In this document: one piece after another, positions 1 to 6,807 of the stretch
Numbering within the stretch: position 1 is the stretch's first letter
Layout: each line of letters starts with the position of its first letter
NCBI GenBank assembly: GCA_913049565.1
Contig: CAJWZG010000137.1
Span: 1-7,596, forward strand
Direction: 5' to 3'
From: an uncultured Gammaproteobacteria bacterium
GTDB taxonomy: Bacteria; Pseudomonadota; Gammaproteobacteria; Pseudomonadales; Azotimanducaceae_A
DNA length: 7,596 nt
Notes under the pieces: model-generated
What the model saw: the letters and a program-made list of their open reading frames with translations, nothing else
Databases searched by the model: none
Told to the model about the DNA's origin: nothing
Translations under genes and position numbers: made by a program

Positions 1-465
1 TAAGCGCTGGCCGTTAATGGTCAGCCTCTTGTTCTCGTAGCGCACGGTGTCGCCGGGGATACCGATCACGCGTTTAATAAAATATCGGGGATCGTGCGGC
101 GGAATAAAGACCATTACATCGCCTCGCGCAGGTTTTTCCCCTTCGGTAAGCCTTATATTCAGCACCGGCATCTTTAAGCCATAGGCGTACTTGTCGACCA
201 GAATAAAGTCCCCTACCTCGAGCGTCGGCACCATGGATTCGGAGGGTATTTGATAGGGTTCGGCAACAAAGCTACGAAGCAGAAACACAACAGCAAAGAT
301 GGGAAAGAACGAACGGGCGTATTCCACCAATACGGGCTCCTCCACCGCCATATTCGCCGGCGTTTTCGCCACGCGCGCTGGTTTGAAAAACCAAGCATCC
401 ACAGCCCAAATTCCGCCAGAAACCACAGCCGCCCAAAACAGGTAATAGGGTAGATCTATGTCCAT
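1..465 (-). CDS. lepB: Signal peptidase I (leader peptidase), 3' end cut off by the window
   Basis: Inner-membrane serine protease that removes signal peptides from Sec- and Tat-exported proteins. I translated 155 residues from the ATG at 465; the frame stays open to base 1, so the C-terminal part, including the GDN-type box, lies outside. Two hydrophobic segments are visible (about residues 7-27 and 50-68), as in proteobacterial LepB. The catalytic serine motif IPSESMVPTL places the nucleophile at Ser77, and YFIKRVIGIPGD places the general-base lysine at Lys131; RGDVMVF (114-120) is another family box. Most proteobacterial enzymes I know have Gly rather than Glu just before Ser-Met. The start lies 15 bases after the lepA stop, with no strong ribosome-binding site, which suggests translational coupling within the mucD-lepA-lepB operon known from relatives. 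Identification is secure. Confidence 0.95.
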   Translation of the reverse strand, partial: MDIDLPYYLFWAAVVSGGIWAVDAWFFKPARVAKTPANMAVEEPVLVEYARSFFPIFAVVFLLRSFVAEPYQIPSESMVPTLEVGDFILVDKYAYGLKMPVLNIRLTEGEKPARGDVMVFIPPHDPRYFIKRVIGIPGDTVRYENKRLTINGQRL

Positions 466-480
466 AAAGATCGGTTCGTT

Positions 481-2274
481 CTAACGCTCGACTTTAAGCG
501 CCGCCAAGAAAGCCTCTTGAGGAATCTCGACCTGGCCCAACTGCTTCATTCGCTTCTTGCCCTCTTTCTGCTTCTCCAGCAGCTTCTTTTTGCGCGTAAT
601 ATCGCCTCCATAGCACTTGGCCGTGACATTTTTCCGCAAAGCTTTGACCGTCTGCCGGGCAACAACTTGACCGCCGATAGCCGCCTGAAGTGCGACGTCG
701 AACATTTGCCGAGGAATCAGTTCTTTCATTTTCTCTGCTAAAGCGCGCCCGCGACTCTGGGCCTGATCGCGATGCACAATACTCGCTAGCGCATCGACTT
801 TATCGCCGTTAATTAGCATATCGAGTTTCACCAGTTTTGCTGCCTCAAAACGCACAAAACCGTAATCTAACGAGGCGAAGCCTCTGCTGACGGATTTAAG
901 GCGATCAAAGAAATCCATCACAACTTCGTTCATCGGCATTTCCCACTGCATCGACACCTGACCTTGCGAAAAGTGCAGATTTTTTTGCACCCCGCGACGC
1001 TCGACGCACAGCGACATCACATTACCGACATAGTCTTGCGGTACCAGAATATTGACGTCGGCAATGGGCTCGCGCATCTCTTTAAAGTTGTTGGGTAAGC
1101 GCGAAGGGTTGTCGACCTGCATGACTTTGCCGTCAACCTGCACCACCTCGTAGACTACTGTTGGCGCGGATGTAATCAGATCGAGGTTGTACTCGCGTTC
1201 AAGCCGCTCCTGCACGATTTCCATATGCAGCATTCCCAAGAAACCGCAGCGAAAACCAAAGCCTAGAGCATCCGATGATTCGGGTTCATAAAACAGCGAT
1301 GCATCGTTGAGCACCAACTTTTCCAGCGCCTCGCGGAACGTCTCAAAATCTTCCGAGTGCACTGGAAACAAACCAGCATAGACTTGGGGCTTAACTCGCG
1401 CGAACCCTGGTAGCTGCTCGACATCGGGCGTTTTAGCACTGACCAAGGTATCACCCACCGGCGCACCAGTTATCTCTTTGATTCCCGCCACCAAGTAACC
1501 AACCTCACCAGCACCTAAGCTGGTATCCGGCTTGCGTTTGGGTGTGAAGCGTCCAAGTTGATCAATGGTATGCACCTTCTTGGTCGACTTGATGAGAATC
1601 TTGTCTCCTTTGTTCAGGCGCCCTTGGACAACCCGCACCAACGAAACAATACCAAGATAGTTATCGAACCAAGAATCGATGATCAACGCCTGCAAGTCTT
1701 CTTCGTCACTACCTTCAGGCGGCGGAATAGTTTCGACCAAGTGACCTAACAGTTCATCGACGCCCACGCCGGTCTTGGCACTACAGGAGACGATATCCGT
1801 GACGTCGAGGCCAATAATATCTTCTATTTCCCCAGCAACTCGCTCTGGCTCTGCCTGAGGAAGATCAATTTTGTTGAGTACCGGCAATACTTCCAAACCT
1901 TGCTCGATAGCGGTGTAGCAATTTGCCACGCTTTGCGCTTCGACCCCCTGTGCCGCATCCACGACCAGTAACGCACCCTCGCAGGCCGCTAATGACCGAG
2001 ACACCTCGTAGCTGAAATCCACATGGCCAGGAGTATCAATAAAATTGAGCTGATAGGTTTGCCCATCGCTGTGATTGTAATGCAGGGTTACGCACTGAGC
2101 TTTGATGGTAATCCCGCGTTCGCGCTCAAGGTCCATAGAGTCGAGTACCTGCGCTTCCATCTCTCGATCCGACAACCCGCCACAACGCTGAATAAAGCGA
2201 TCGGCCAGAGTCGACTTGCCGTGATCGATATGCGCGATAATCGAGAAATTGCGAATGTGCTGGTTGTCTGCCAC
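481..2274 (-). CDS. lepA: Elongation factor 4 (LepA), ribosome-associated GTPase
   Basis: Translational GTPase that binds the ribosome and has been linked to back-translocation and to initiation/assembly under stress; it acts in the cytosol or at the membrane. The protein has 597 residues, essentially the full family length. GTP-binding boxes are intact: G1 AHIDHGKST (14-22), G2 RGITIK (53-58), G3 DTPGH (80-84), G4 NKID (134-137) and G5 SAK (165-167). The LepA-specific C-terminal domain, rich in Lys ([19 protein letters not shown]), is present near the end. The start codon is GTG at 2274, preceded by AAAGGAG (2285-2291) ten bases upstream. An ATG beginning ten bases before this GTG is out of frame and is not the start. 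The gene sits 144 bases downstream of mucD and 15 bases upstream of lepB on the same strand, the classic order. No damage is seen. Confidence 0.98.
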   Translation of the reverse strand: MADNQHIRNFSIIAHIDHGKSTLADRFIQRCGGLSDREMEAQVLDSMDLERERGITIKAQCVTLHYNHSDGQTYQLNFIDTPGHVDFSYEVSRSLAACEGALLVVDAAQGVEAQSVANCYTAIEQGLEVLPVLNKIDLPQAEPERVAGEIEDIIGLDVTDIVSCSAKTGVGVDELLGHLVETIPPPEGSDEEDLQALIIDSWFDNYLGIVSLVRVVQGRLNKGDKILIKSTKKVHTIDQLGRFTPKRKPDTSLGAGEVGYLVAGIKEITGAPVGDTLVSAKTPDVEQLPGFARVKPQVYAGLFPVHSEDFETFREALEKLVLNDASLFYEPESSDALGFGFRCGFLGMLHMEIVQERLEREYNLDLITSAPTVVYEVVQVDGKVMQVDNPSRLPNNFKEMREPIADVNILVPQDYVGNVMSLCVERRGVQKNLHFSQGQVSMQWEMPMNEVVMDFFDRLKSVSRGFASLDYGFVRFEAAKLVKLDMLINGDKVDALASIVHRDQAQSRGRALAEKMKELIPRQMFDVALQAAIGGQVVARQTVKALRKNVTAKCYGGDITRKKKLLEKQKEGKKRMKQLGQVEIPQEAFLAALKVER

Positions 2275-2284
2275 GCGGCGGCAT

Positions 2285-2291
2285 CTCCTTT
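2285..2291 (-). promoter_or_regulatory. Ribosome-binding site of lepA, supports the GTG start
   Basis: On the minus strand the bases read AAAGGAG, a good Shine-Dalgarno match, ten bases before the GTG at 2274. It supports GTG as the lepA start, because no in-frame ATG lies nearby and the first residues ([20 protein letters not shown]) match the usual LepA N-terminus. Confidence 0.7.
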
Positions 2292-2353
2292 AGGAAGAGG
2301 AGGAGTTTATCCCATACCGCTCTGGCTATATAGCAACGTTGGTGTCGCTTTTA

Positions 2354-2381
2354 CCCAAGTCGGAGAGTTATCCGACCCGGG
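2354..2381 (-). other. Hairpin between mucD and lepA, not a classical terminator
   Basis: Read on the minus strand as RNA, CCCGGGUCGGA pairs with UCCGACUUGGG around a six-base loop (UAACUC): an 11-pair stem including two G-U wobbles. The wobbles make it better in this strand's RNA than in the complementary RNA. What follows is UAAAAGCG, not a U-run, so intrinsic termination is unlikely. It lies 37 bases after the mucD stop and could be a processing or 3'-end stabilising structure between mucD and lepA. Function is inferred only. Confidence 0.4.
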
Positions 2382-2418
2382 CAAGCTTTTGGTGAACAGT
2401 TGGTGCTGGCGCTGGCGT

Positions 2419-3897
2419 TCAGTCCTCGTCGGACACCCGCAGTGTTATATAACTGCGGCGCACACTGTTGCCCTGCTTACGCAGCACTAAGACAGGAATC
2501 ACGTCCCCCGCTTTTGCGGATTCTGCCACCTCGACTACGGTTGCCGCATCGTCGATCACTTTGCCTTTCATCCGCAGTATGACGTCTCCGGCTCTGAGGC
2601 CAGCTTTCTCCGCGATACCTGTTGCCGAGACGACCTCGGCACCCGCATCTATCCCGAGCTCACTCAGTTGCGCAGCGTTGAGATCTCGCACGGTGACCCC
2701 CAAGGCGGATTGTTGACTCGAACCCGACCCGCCACGAGAAGCCACTATGGAGTTTTCAGGAAGCTCACCCAACACCACCTCCAAGGTCACTTCCTTACCA
2801 CCGCGAAACACTACCACTTCCGATGGCTCACCCACCGGGGACCGGCCTACCCAATGGGGGAGTTCGCCTGCCCGCGTTATTTCCTCGCCGTTAAATCGAA
2901 TAACGATGTCTTCGTCTTCAATACCACCAGCTTCTGCCGGGCTGCCTTCCATCACACGCGCGATCAGAGCACCACGAGGTCGATCGAGCCCGAAACCTTC
3001 AGCTAGATCCTTCGTGAGTTCCATAATCTCGACCCCCAGCCAGCCCCGGGCGACCCGGCCGCTATCTTTCAGTTGGTCGACGACGCCCATGGCAATATCG
3101 ATGGGAATCGCAAAGCTGACACCCATGAAACCACCTGAATTAGAGTAAATTTGAGCATTGATACCGATGACTTCACCGTCAAGGTTAAACAGCGGCCCAC
3201 CTGAGTTACCCGGGTTAATCGCCACATCGGTTTGTATGAAGGGTACGTAGTCGCCGGTTTGACGAGTGTTCAAGCTGCGCCCCTTGGCGCTGACAATACC
3301 AGCGGTCACAGAGTAGTCGAATCCGAACGGCGATCCGATCGCCAATACCCATTGGCCAACCTCGACGTCATCGAAATTGCCCATTTTCAGAACCGGCAAA
3401 TCTTTATCGGCTTCGATTTTCAGTAAGGCGAGATCAGACCGCTGGTCGCTGCCAATAAGTGTCGCCTCGTATTCCGTGCGATCGCTCATGCGCACGATAA
3501 TTTCGGCCGCTCCATCCACCACATGGTGGTTGGTGAGAATAAAACCGTCCTCTTCGATAATGAAACCGCTGCCCAGAGAACGACGTGGATTGGATGGGCG
3601 ACCGTTGCGAGGCGCGCCGCGACCGTTAGGCGGACCGAAGAAACGATGGAATTCCTCCAAGCGAGGATCTTTTGGCGCTGTCGAATTTTGCTTACTTGTC
3701 TGCTCGCCAACAGTGCTGATGTTTACCACCGCCGCTTCGTTGTTCTTTACCAGCTTTGTAAAATCAGGCAAATCTGCCAAAGCCGAAGCGCTTAAACCCA
3801 GCCAAAGCGCTGACAGCATTAACCACGCACCCGCAAGTGAGTGAGCAGAGGCCCGCTCTGAGATCTTTCTTGCCTGAATGAGATTGCGTGAACCCAT
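2419..3897 (-). CDS. mucD: Periplasmic Do-like serine protease (MucD/DegP family)
   Basis: HtrA-family protease/chaperone that degrades misfolded envelope proteins; in Pseudomonas MucD also damps the AlgU envelope-stress response. The 492-residue product starts with a signal peptide: basic n-region, hydrophobic stretch around residues 21-37 and a likely cleavage after ASALA at 41. The chymotrypsin-like domain carries the full triad: His125 in TNHHVV, Asp155 in SDLALLKIE and Ser232 in GNSGGPL. A Pro/Arg/Gly-rich insert (about 88-107) precedes the core. Two PDZ domains follow, roughly residues 275-365 and 395-485, as in DegP/MucD and unlike single-PDZ DegS/AlgW. The ATG at 3897 has GGAG (3904-3907) six bases upstream. 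It lies 98 bases after the RseC-like gene and before lepA, the order of the Pseudomonas algU-mucABCD-lepA-lepB locus, so I prefer mucD over degP as the name. Confidence 0.93.
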   Translation of the reverse strand: MGSRNLIQARKISERASAHSLAGAWLMLSALWLGLSASALADLPDFTKLVKNNEAAVVNISTVGEQTSKQNSTAPKDPRLEEFHRFFGPPNGRGAPRNGRPSNPRRSLGSGFIIEEDGFILTNHHVVDGAAEIIVRMSDRTEYEATLIGSDQRSDLALLKIEADKDLPVLKMGNFDDVEVGQWVLAIGSPFGFDYSVTAGIVSAKGRSLNTRQTGDYVPFIQTDVAINPGNSGGPLFNLDGEVIGINAQIYSNSGGFMGVSFAIPIDIAMGVVDQLKDSGRVARGWLGVEIMELTKDLAEGFGLDRPRGALIARVMEGSPAEAGGIEDEDIVIRFNGEEITRAGELPHWVGRSPVGEPSEVVVFRGGKEVTLEVVLGELPENSIVASRGGSGSSQQSALGVTVRDLNAAQLSELGIDAGAEVVSATGIAEKAGLRAGDVILRMKGKVIDDAATVVEVAESAKAGDVIPVLVLRKQGNSVRRSYITLRVSDED

Positions 3898-3903
3898 GGG
3901 GAG

Positions 3904-3907
3904 CTCC
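3904..3907 (-). promoter_or_regulatory. Ribosome-binding site of mucD
   Basis: On the minus strand GGAG (within AATAGGAGCTCC) lies six bases before the ATG at 3897. It supports this start, which also gives a complete signal peptide. Confidence 0.6.
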
Positions 3908-3995
3908 TATTCTGCTTCGGTATACGAAAGGGTTGGTCTTAGCGGGCTCGAAGCACCAATGCGATGATGCCAATCTGCCTTACCGCAGTTTAATT

Positions 3996-4382
3996 CTATA
4001 CCCCGGTAATAGTGGGTCTCACACCAGACGCTTTCAAGGCGCGTTCTACTTCCGGCAAACTCTTTTTCGCCAGCACACCACCCAGCGCGCAAGCTGTAGC
4101 CAGAGCGAGAAGCAATACCAACGGCAGAGTGCTGTGACCGGATAAGTCTTGAACCAAACAAATCACCACGCCGAGCACAACCAATGGCAGGCCAAAAAAA
4201 GCCAGCGCAAGGCGGTTGAGCACGTCAGAGGGCAACGAGATCTCACTGAGCACAGCTTCTGCGGGAGCAGCCTCCGCAGCGTGGCAAGGCGAAGGGCAAG
4301 ACTGACAGGCGGAACTAGCAGGAAGAACTTTGATTCGCTGCTGGTTGGACACAACTAAAACTGGCCGAGTGAGACGACTCAT
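3996..4382 (-). CDS. Short RseC/MucC-like membrane protein with a cysteine cluster
   Basis: A 128-residue protein that I assign to the RseC/MucC (SoxR-reducing system) family by pattern and position. N-terminal residues 6-20 resemble the family's short beta strand. Next comes SSACQSCPSPC with Cys26, Cys29 and Cys33, then two hydrophobic helices (about 58-78 and 86-105) separated by a short loop, and a tail ending RPTITGV, similar in place to the QPVI-type ending of the family. It is shorter than the roughly 150 residues of E. coli RseC; the cysteine region is compact (CxxCxxxC) and the linker before helix 1 is Ala/Glu-rich. In the family this protein sits in the inner membrane, modulates sigma-E signalling or helps reduce SoxR. 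An in-frame TAG four codons upstream fixes the ATG at 4382 as the earliest start; its ribosome-binding site is poor. mucD follows on the same strand. Family assignment is moderate; specific function is unknown. Confidence 0.7.
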   Translation of the reverse strand: MSRLTRPVLVVSNQQRIKVLPASSACQSCPSPCHAAEAAPAEAVLSEISLPSDVLNRLALAFFGLPLVVLGVVICLVQDLSGHSTLPLVLLLALATACALGGVLAKKSLPEVERALKASGVRPTITGV

Positions 4383-4426
4383 CGAAAAGGACTATTACTC
4401 TTAACACGCCTTCACTATATGGTCAT

Positions 4427-4446
4427 TAGCTTAGCCGCGTAAGCTA
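4427..4446. repeat. Inverted repeat upstream of the RseC-like gene
   Basis: TAGCTTA and TAAGCTA form a perfect 7-bp inverted repeat around a six-base GC-rich centre (GCCGCG). It lies about 45 bases before the ATG at 4382, between that gene and the promoter candidate at 4459-4488. It could be an operator or a 5'-leader hairpin in the minus-strand transcript. No known binding-site family is recognised. Confidence 0.4.
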
Positions 4447-4458
4447 GATAAGAGCATA

Positions 4459-4488
4459 TTTTGTAACCAAATATTTCCCGAAAGTTTC
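4459..4488 (-). promoter_or_regulatory. Candidate sigma-E/AlgU-type promoter for the RseC-like-mucD-lepA-lepB operon
   Basis: On the minus strand GAAACTT (4482-4488) is followed after 16 bases by TACAAAA (4459-4465). The known sigma-E/AlgU pattern is about GAACTT, 16-17 bases, then TCtGA or TCnAA, so the -35 half is good and the -10 half is weaker. A start near 4450 would give a leader of about 70 bases. An overlapping sigma-70 alternative begins with TTGAGA (4490-4495), with only a poor -10. This is an eye-made match. Confidence 0.3.
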
Positions 4489-4640
4489 GTCTCAAGACCC
4501 TCTACGGGTTGCAACCAGCGAGGTAAAGCTAGCCCTTAACGTTGAAGGCGCGTGTTAGACCAAACCAGTCACCAAGTTTCTTGAGTTTGTTTGTCTACTT
4601 TAGCTGGCTCGAAACGCAGCCATTCTCTCTGCATACAAAA

Positions 4641-4661
4641 GTGGCCCGACGGGAGTCGAAC
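4641..4661 (-). other. tRNA 3'-end-like fragment (T-arm loop plus acceptor-like tail)
   Basis: On the minus strand the bases read GTTCGACTCCC followed by GTCGGGCCAC, which resembles a tRNA T-loop (TTCGACT), the 3' half of a T-stem and an acceptor strand. The sequence 5' of it cannot supply the matching T-stem or acceptor halves, no D-arm or anticodon arm is visible, and no CCA follows. It is therefore not a functional tRNA. It may be a remnant of an integration event, or chance. Confidence 0.25.
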
Positions 4662-4713
4662 AAACTTTTATCTCCCATCGAAAGTCGCGAGACTCAGCAG
4701 CCTATTCGCGCGC

Positions 4714-4719
4714 TATACT
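4714..4719 (+). promoter_or_regulatory. Probable -10 box of the nadB promoter
   Basis: TATACT matches the sigma-70 -10 consensus at five of six positions and lies 30 bases before the nadB ATG at 4750, leaving a leader of about 24 bases. No good -35 hexamer is seen at 16-18 bases upstream (GACTCA or AGACTC), so an activator or a weak promoter is possible. Confidence 0.4.
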
Positions 4720-4749
4720 CGTTTCTCTCATTTATCGTTAGCTATCTGT

Positions 4750-6378
4750 ATGTCGCAACGCTTTACCACAGATGTTTTGATTATCGGCGGCGGTGCCGCT
4801 GGGCTTTCAGCTGCACTCACGCTGTCGAAACGCGCCCGGGTTACCGTACTCTGCAAAGGCGATATCACCAGTGGCTCCTCTCACTGGGCCCAAGGTGGTG
4901 TTGCTGCGGTAACCGATCCAGAGGACAGTTTCGATGATCACATCAAAGACACGCTGGATGCCGGTGCGGGCTTGTGCGACCCGGAAGTGGTTCGTGCAAC
5001 CGTTAGTGCTGCACCCGAAGCAATAACCCAGCTTGCCGAATGGGGTGTCGACTTTGATACCGAAGGCAATGCCTTACATCTCACTCGTGAAGGCGGCCAT
5101 TCCTATCGGCGTGTGGTACATGTCGCAGATGCCACGGGTAAGGCGATTACTCAAACCCTTACTGATCAGGTGCTGGACAACGGCAACATCGAACTCTTTA
5201 ACGACCGAGTCGCCATTGATTTGATCAATCTTTCAGCGCTCGGCCGTCATCATAGCCGCTGCGCTGGCGCCTATGTGCTCAACCGCAGCAACGGGCGTGT
5301 GGAGGTCTTTCAATCGCGCTTTGTGATTTTGGCCACAGGCGGCGCTAGCAAGGTTTACTTGTACACCAGCAACCCTGACAGCTCTACTGGCGATGGTATT
5401 GCGATGGCTTGGCGAGCCGGGTGCCGAGTTGCGAACATGGAGTTCAATCAATTCCACCCTACTTGCCTGTACCACCCTCATGCAGGGTCATTCCTCATCT
5501 CCGAGGCGGTACGCGGGGAAGGCGGCGTGCTGCGTCTACCGAACGGGCAGCGTTTTATGCAGCGCTTCGATCAGCGCAAGGAACTAGCACCCAGAGATAT
5601 TGTCGCTCGGGCTATCGACCATGAGATGAAGCGCATCGGCGCTGACTGTGTATACCTCGACATCAGCCATATGGCAGAGGATTTTATTCGCGGCCACTTC
5701 CCGAATATCGCGCATAAGTGCGCAGAGCTTGGCATCGATATCACCAAGGAACCGATTCCAGTTGTACCTGCCGCCCATTACACCTGCGGCGGCGTGGTCG
5801 TTGACGAGCACGGACGCACCGATGTGCCGAATTTATATGCCATCGGTGAGGTCAGCTGTACCGGGCTGCATGGAGCCAACCGTCTGGCCAGCAACTCACT
5901 ATTGGAGTGTTTGGTGTATGGGCATCGCGCTGCGAAAAAAATCATCGGCGCGCTAGAAAAACCCCAGACATTTCCCTACATCCCTAAGTGGGATGAATCC
6001 AAGGTAACCGATTCGGACGAGTCGATAATCATCGCCCATAACTGGGACGAGCTACGACGATTCATGTGGGACTACGTTGGTATCGTGCGAACGGACAAAC
6101 GGCTGATGCGCGCGCACCGGCGCATTGAACTGCTCAAACAGGAAATACAGGACTATTACTCCACCTACCGTGTCACCAACGATCTGATCGAGCTGCGTAA
6201 TTTGCTGCATGTTGCTGACCTGATTGTGCGCAGTGCGCTAAAGCGCAAAGAGAGTCGAGGCCTGAACTACAACATGGACTATCCGGAGCTGGCAGAGCAA
6301 TCCGCCGATACTATTCTATCGCCAGGCAGCCTCGATAGCATAATCATGGAACCTGCGTCACAGCAGTCGGCTCGATAA
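4750..6378 (+). CDS. nadB: L-aspartate oxidase, quinolinate synthesis for NAD
   Basis: FAD flavoprotein that oxidises L-aspartate to iminoaspartate, which NadA condenses with dihydroxyacetone phosphate to quinolinate in de novo NAD synthesis; cytosolic. I chose the ATG at 4750 (542 residues; E. coli NadB has 540) because the translation MSQRFTTDVLIIGGGAAGLS then starts just before the FAD dinucleotide-binding motif (13-20), as in the family. The open frame reaches back to 4591, but that extra part has no family resemblance. Conserved blocks are intact: HLTREGGHS (110-118), FNQFHPT (232-238, His236), RGEGG (255-259), PRDIVARAID with Arg282, HYTCGGV with His343, GLHGANRLASNSLLE, and the C-terminal helical domain with RKESRGL. 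Codon use and length show no damage. The ribosome-binding site is weak. It is divergent from the RseC-like gene and ends 15 bases from the stop of the convergent ygfX-like frame, with no obvious terminator between them. Confidence 0.97.
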   Translation: MSQRFTTDVLIIGGGAAGLSAALTLSKRARVTVLCKGDITSGSSHWAQGGVAAVTDPEDSFDDHIKDTLDAGAGLCDPEVVRATVSAAPEAITQLAEWGVDFDTEGNALHLTREGGHSYRRVVHVADATGKAITQTLTDQVLDNGNIELFNDRVAIDLINLSALGRHHSRCAGAYVLNRSNGRVEVFQSRFVILATGGASKVYLYTSNPDSSTGDGIAMAWRAGCRVANMEFNQFHPTCLYHPHAGSFLISEAVRGEGGVLRLPNGQRFMQRFDQRKELAPRDIVARAIDHEMKRIGADCVYLDISHMAEDFIRGHFPNIAHKCAELGIDITKEPIPVVPAAHYTCGGVVVDEHGRTDVPNLYAIGEVSCTGLHGANRLASNSLLECLVYGHRAAKKIIGALEKPQTFPYIPKWDESKVTDSDESIIIAHNWDELRRFMWDYVGIVRTDKRLMRAHRRIELLKQEIQDYYSTYRVTNDLIELRNLLHVADLIVRSALKRKESRGLNYNMDYPELAEQSADTILSPGSLDSIIMEPASQQSAR

Positions 6379-6413
6379 CAACCGCTCTCGCCATCAGTAA
6401 ACGCCTTGCAAAA

Positions 6414-6436
6414 GTCGGCGAAGTAGGTCGGCGAAG
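6414..6436. repeat. Direct repeat of a 10-mer, 13-bp period
   Basis: GTCGGCGAAG occurs at 6414-6423 and 6427-6436, separated by TAG. On the minus strand it encodes the FADLLRRL part of the ygfX-like tail. It looks like a small slippage duplication or a coding coincidence within a Leu/Arg-rich helix. Confidence 0.6.
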
Positions 6437-6690
6437 ACCGATGCCGACACCTCATCAATGAACAGCCACGCCATTCGCTCGTCGGGTTGAGGTAACCCCA
6501 CGCACCAAAGGCACAGCCAGCAGCGCAGAGGGAATCCGATTATTGGTTGCCGCGCCGAATTGACTGAAGGTTCTGGCACGGGTGCGTCAGGCAGCGCGGT
6601 TTGGCTAGCACTATGCAGATGCGGTAAAACGAGTGTTTGTGATCGGGCTCGCCAACAGTCTGTCAGGAAAGATGTGACGTAAACACAGCC

Positions 6691-6721
6691 AAGACCTATG
6701 CCCGTAAGACCTAAAGACCTA
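6691..6721. repeat. Three copies of the octamer AAGACCTA, two in perfect tandem
   Basis: AAGACCTA occurs at 6691-6698, 6706-6713 and 6714-6721; the last two abut exactly. Eight is not a multiple of three, so gain of one unit shifts any reading frame. The tandem pair is where the ygfX-like frame breaks, and the frame is restored if one copy is removed. Confidence 0.9.
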
Positions 6722-6807
6722 AAAACTTAAAAAGCCCAAAGCAACTGATAACCGACCGCACGGCAATACTGGCCTGCCTGAGCCGTCCCGGTGTCAGGTG
6801 CAATAGA

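Larger units (their letters stand above)
4383..4749. other. Divergent intergenic region between the RseC-like gene and nadB
   Basis: This 367-base stretch contains no convincing gene. In Pseudomonas, algU, mucA and mucB lie between nadB and mucC; here there is no room for any of them and I recognise no remnant in translation. It does contain a sigma-E-like promoter candidate (minus), an inverted repeat, a tRNA-T-arm-like fragment and a -10 box in front of nadB. The part near 4440-4480 is visibly AT-rich compared with the flanking genes, as expected for a promoter region. Confidence 0.7.
6394..6803 (-). pseudogene. ygfX: YgfX/CptA-like membrane protein frame broken by an 8-bp duplication
   Basis: I propose a degraded homologue of YgfX (CptA), the small inner-membrane protein that usually follows sdhE and was described in E. 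coli as a toxin acting on FtsZ/MreB. Upstream of the break one frame encodes LHLTPGRLRQASIAVRS, resembling the family's N-terminal basic motif, and runs into TAG near 6715. A second frame, open from about 6727 to the TGA at 6394, encodes a hydrophobic stretch (GIGLGCVYVTSFL) and a tail, MAWLFIDEVSASVFADLLRR, resembling the YgfX C-terminus. The frames meet in two perfect tandem copies of AAGACCTA (plus strand 6706-6721). Removing one copy joins them; from a TTG at 6840-6842 inside sdhE this would give 146 residues (E. coli YgfX has 135). No ATG start exists; the TTG near 6803 is a second candidate. Position after sdhE and convergent with nadB fits. Alternatively it is non-coding DNA with chance similarity. 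Confidence 0.5.

Noticed and set aside
213..398. 61-codon minus-strand frame inside lepB
   Set aside because: It is an out-of-frame Arg/Trp/Pro-rich shadow of the lepB coding sequence.
2354..2381. Intrinsic terminator between mucD and lepA
   Set aside because: The stem is followed by UAAAAGCG on the coding strand, not a U-run; the other strand has only four U after a gap.
2023..2490. 155-codon plus-strand frame antisense to lepA and the end of mucD
   Set aside because: It overlaps two well-supported genes, crosses their intergenic gap and shows no domain; a shadow frame.
4600..4720. A complete tRNA gene around the T-arm-like fragment
   Set aside because: No pairing acceptor 5' strand, D-arm or anticodon arm can be formed on the minus strand upstream of the fragment, and the T-stem does not pair.
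4591..4749. N-terminal extension of nadB back to the ATG at 4591 (53 extra residues)
   Set aside because: The extra part has no resemblance to NadB, which normally begins a few residues before the FAD-binding motif. The ATG at 4750 gives the family length, and a -10-like box lies within the extension.
4542..4937. 131-codon open frame on the plus strand overlapping the nadB start
   Set aside because: It reads out of frame through nadB, has no recognisable motifs and a composition typical of a shadow frame.
6706..6735. Programmed -1 frameshift joining the two ygfX-like frames
   Set aside because: The T-runs there (GTTTTTA, CTTTTTA) do not form a proper X XXY YYZ heptamer in the upstream frame, and no stimulatory structure is seen. 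The 8-bp duplication is a simpler explanation.
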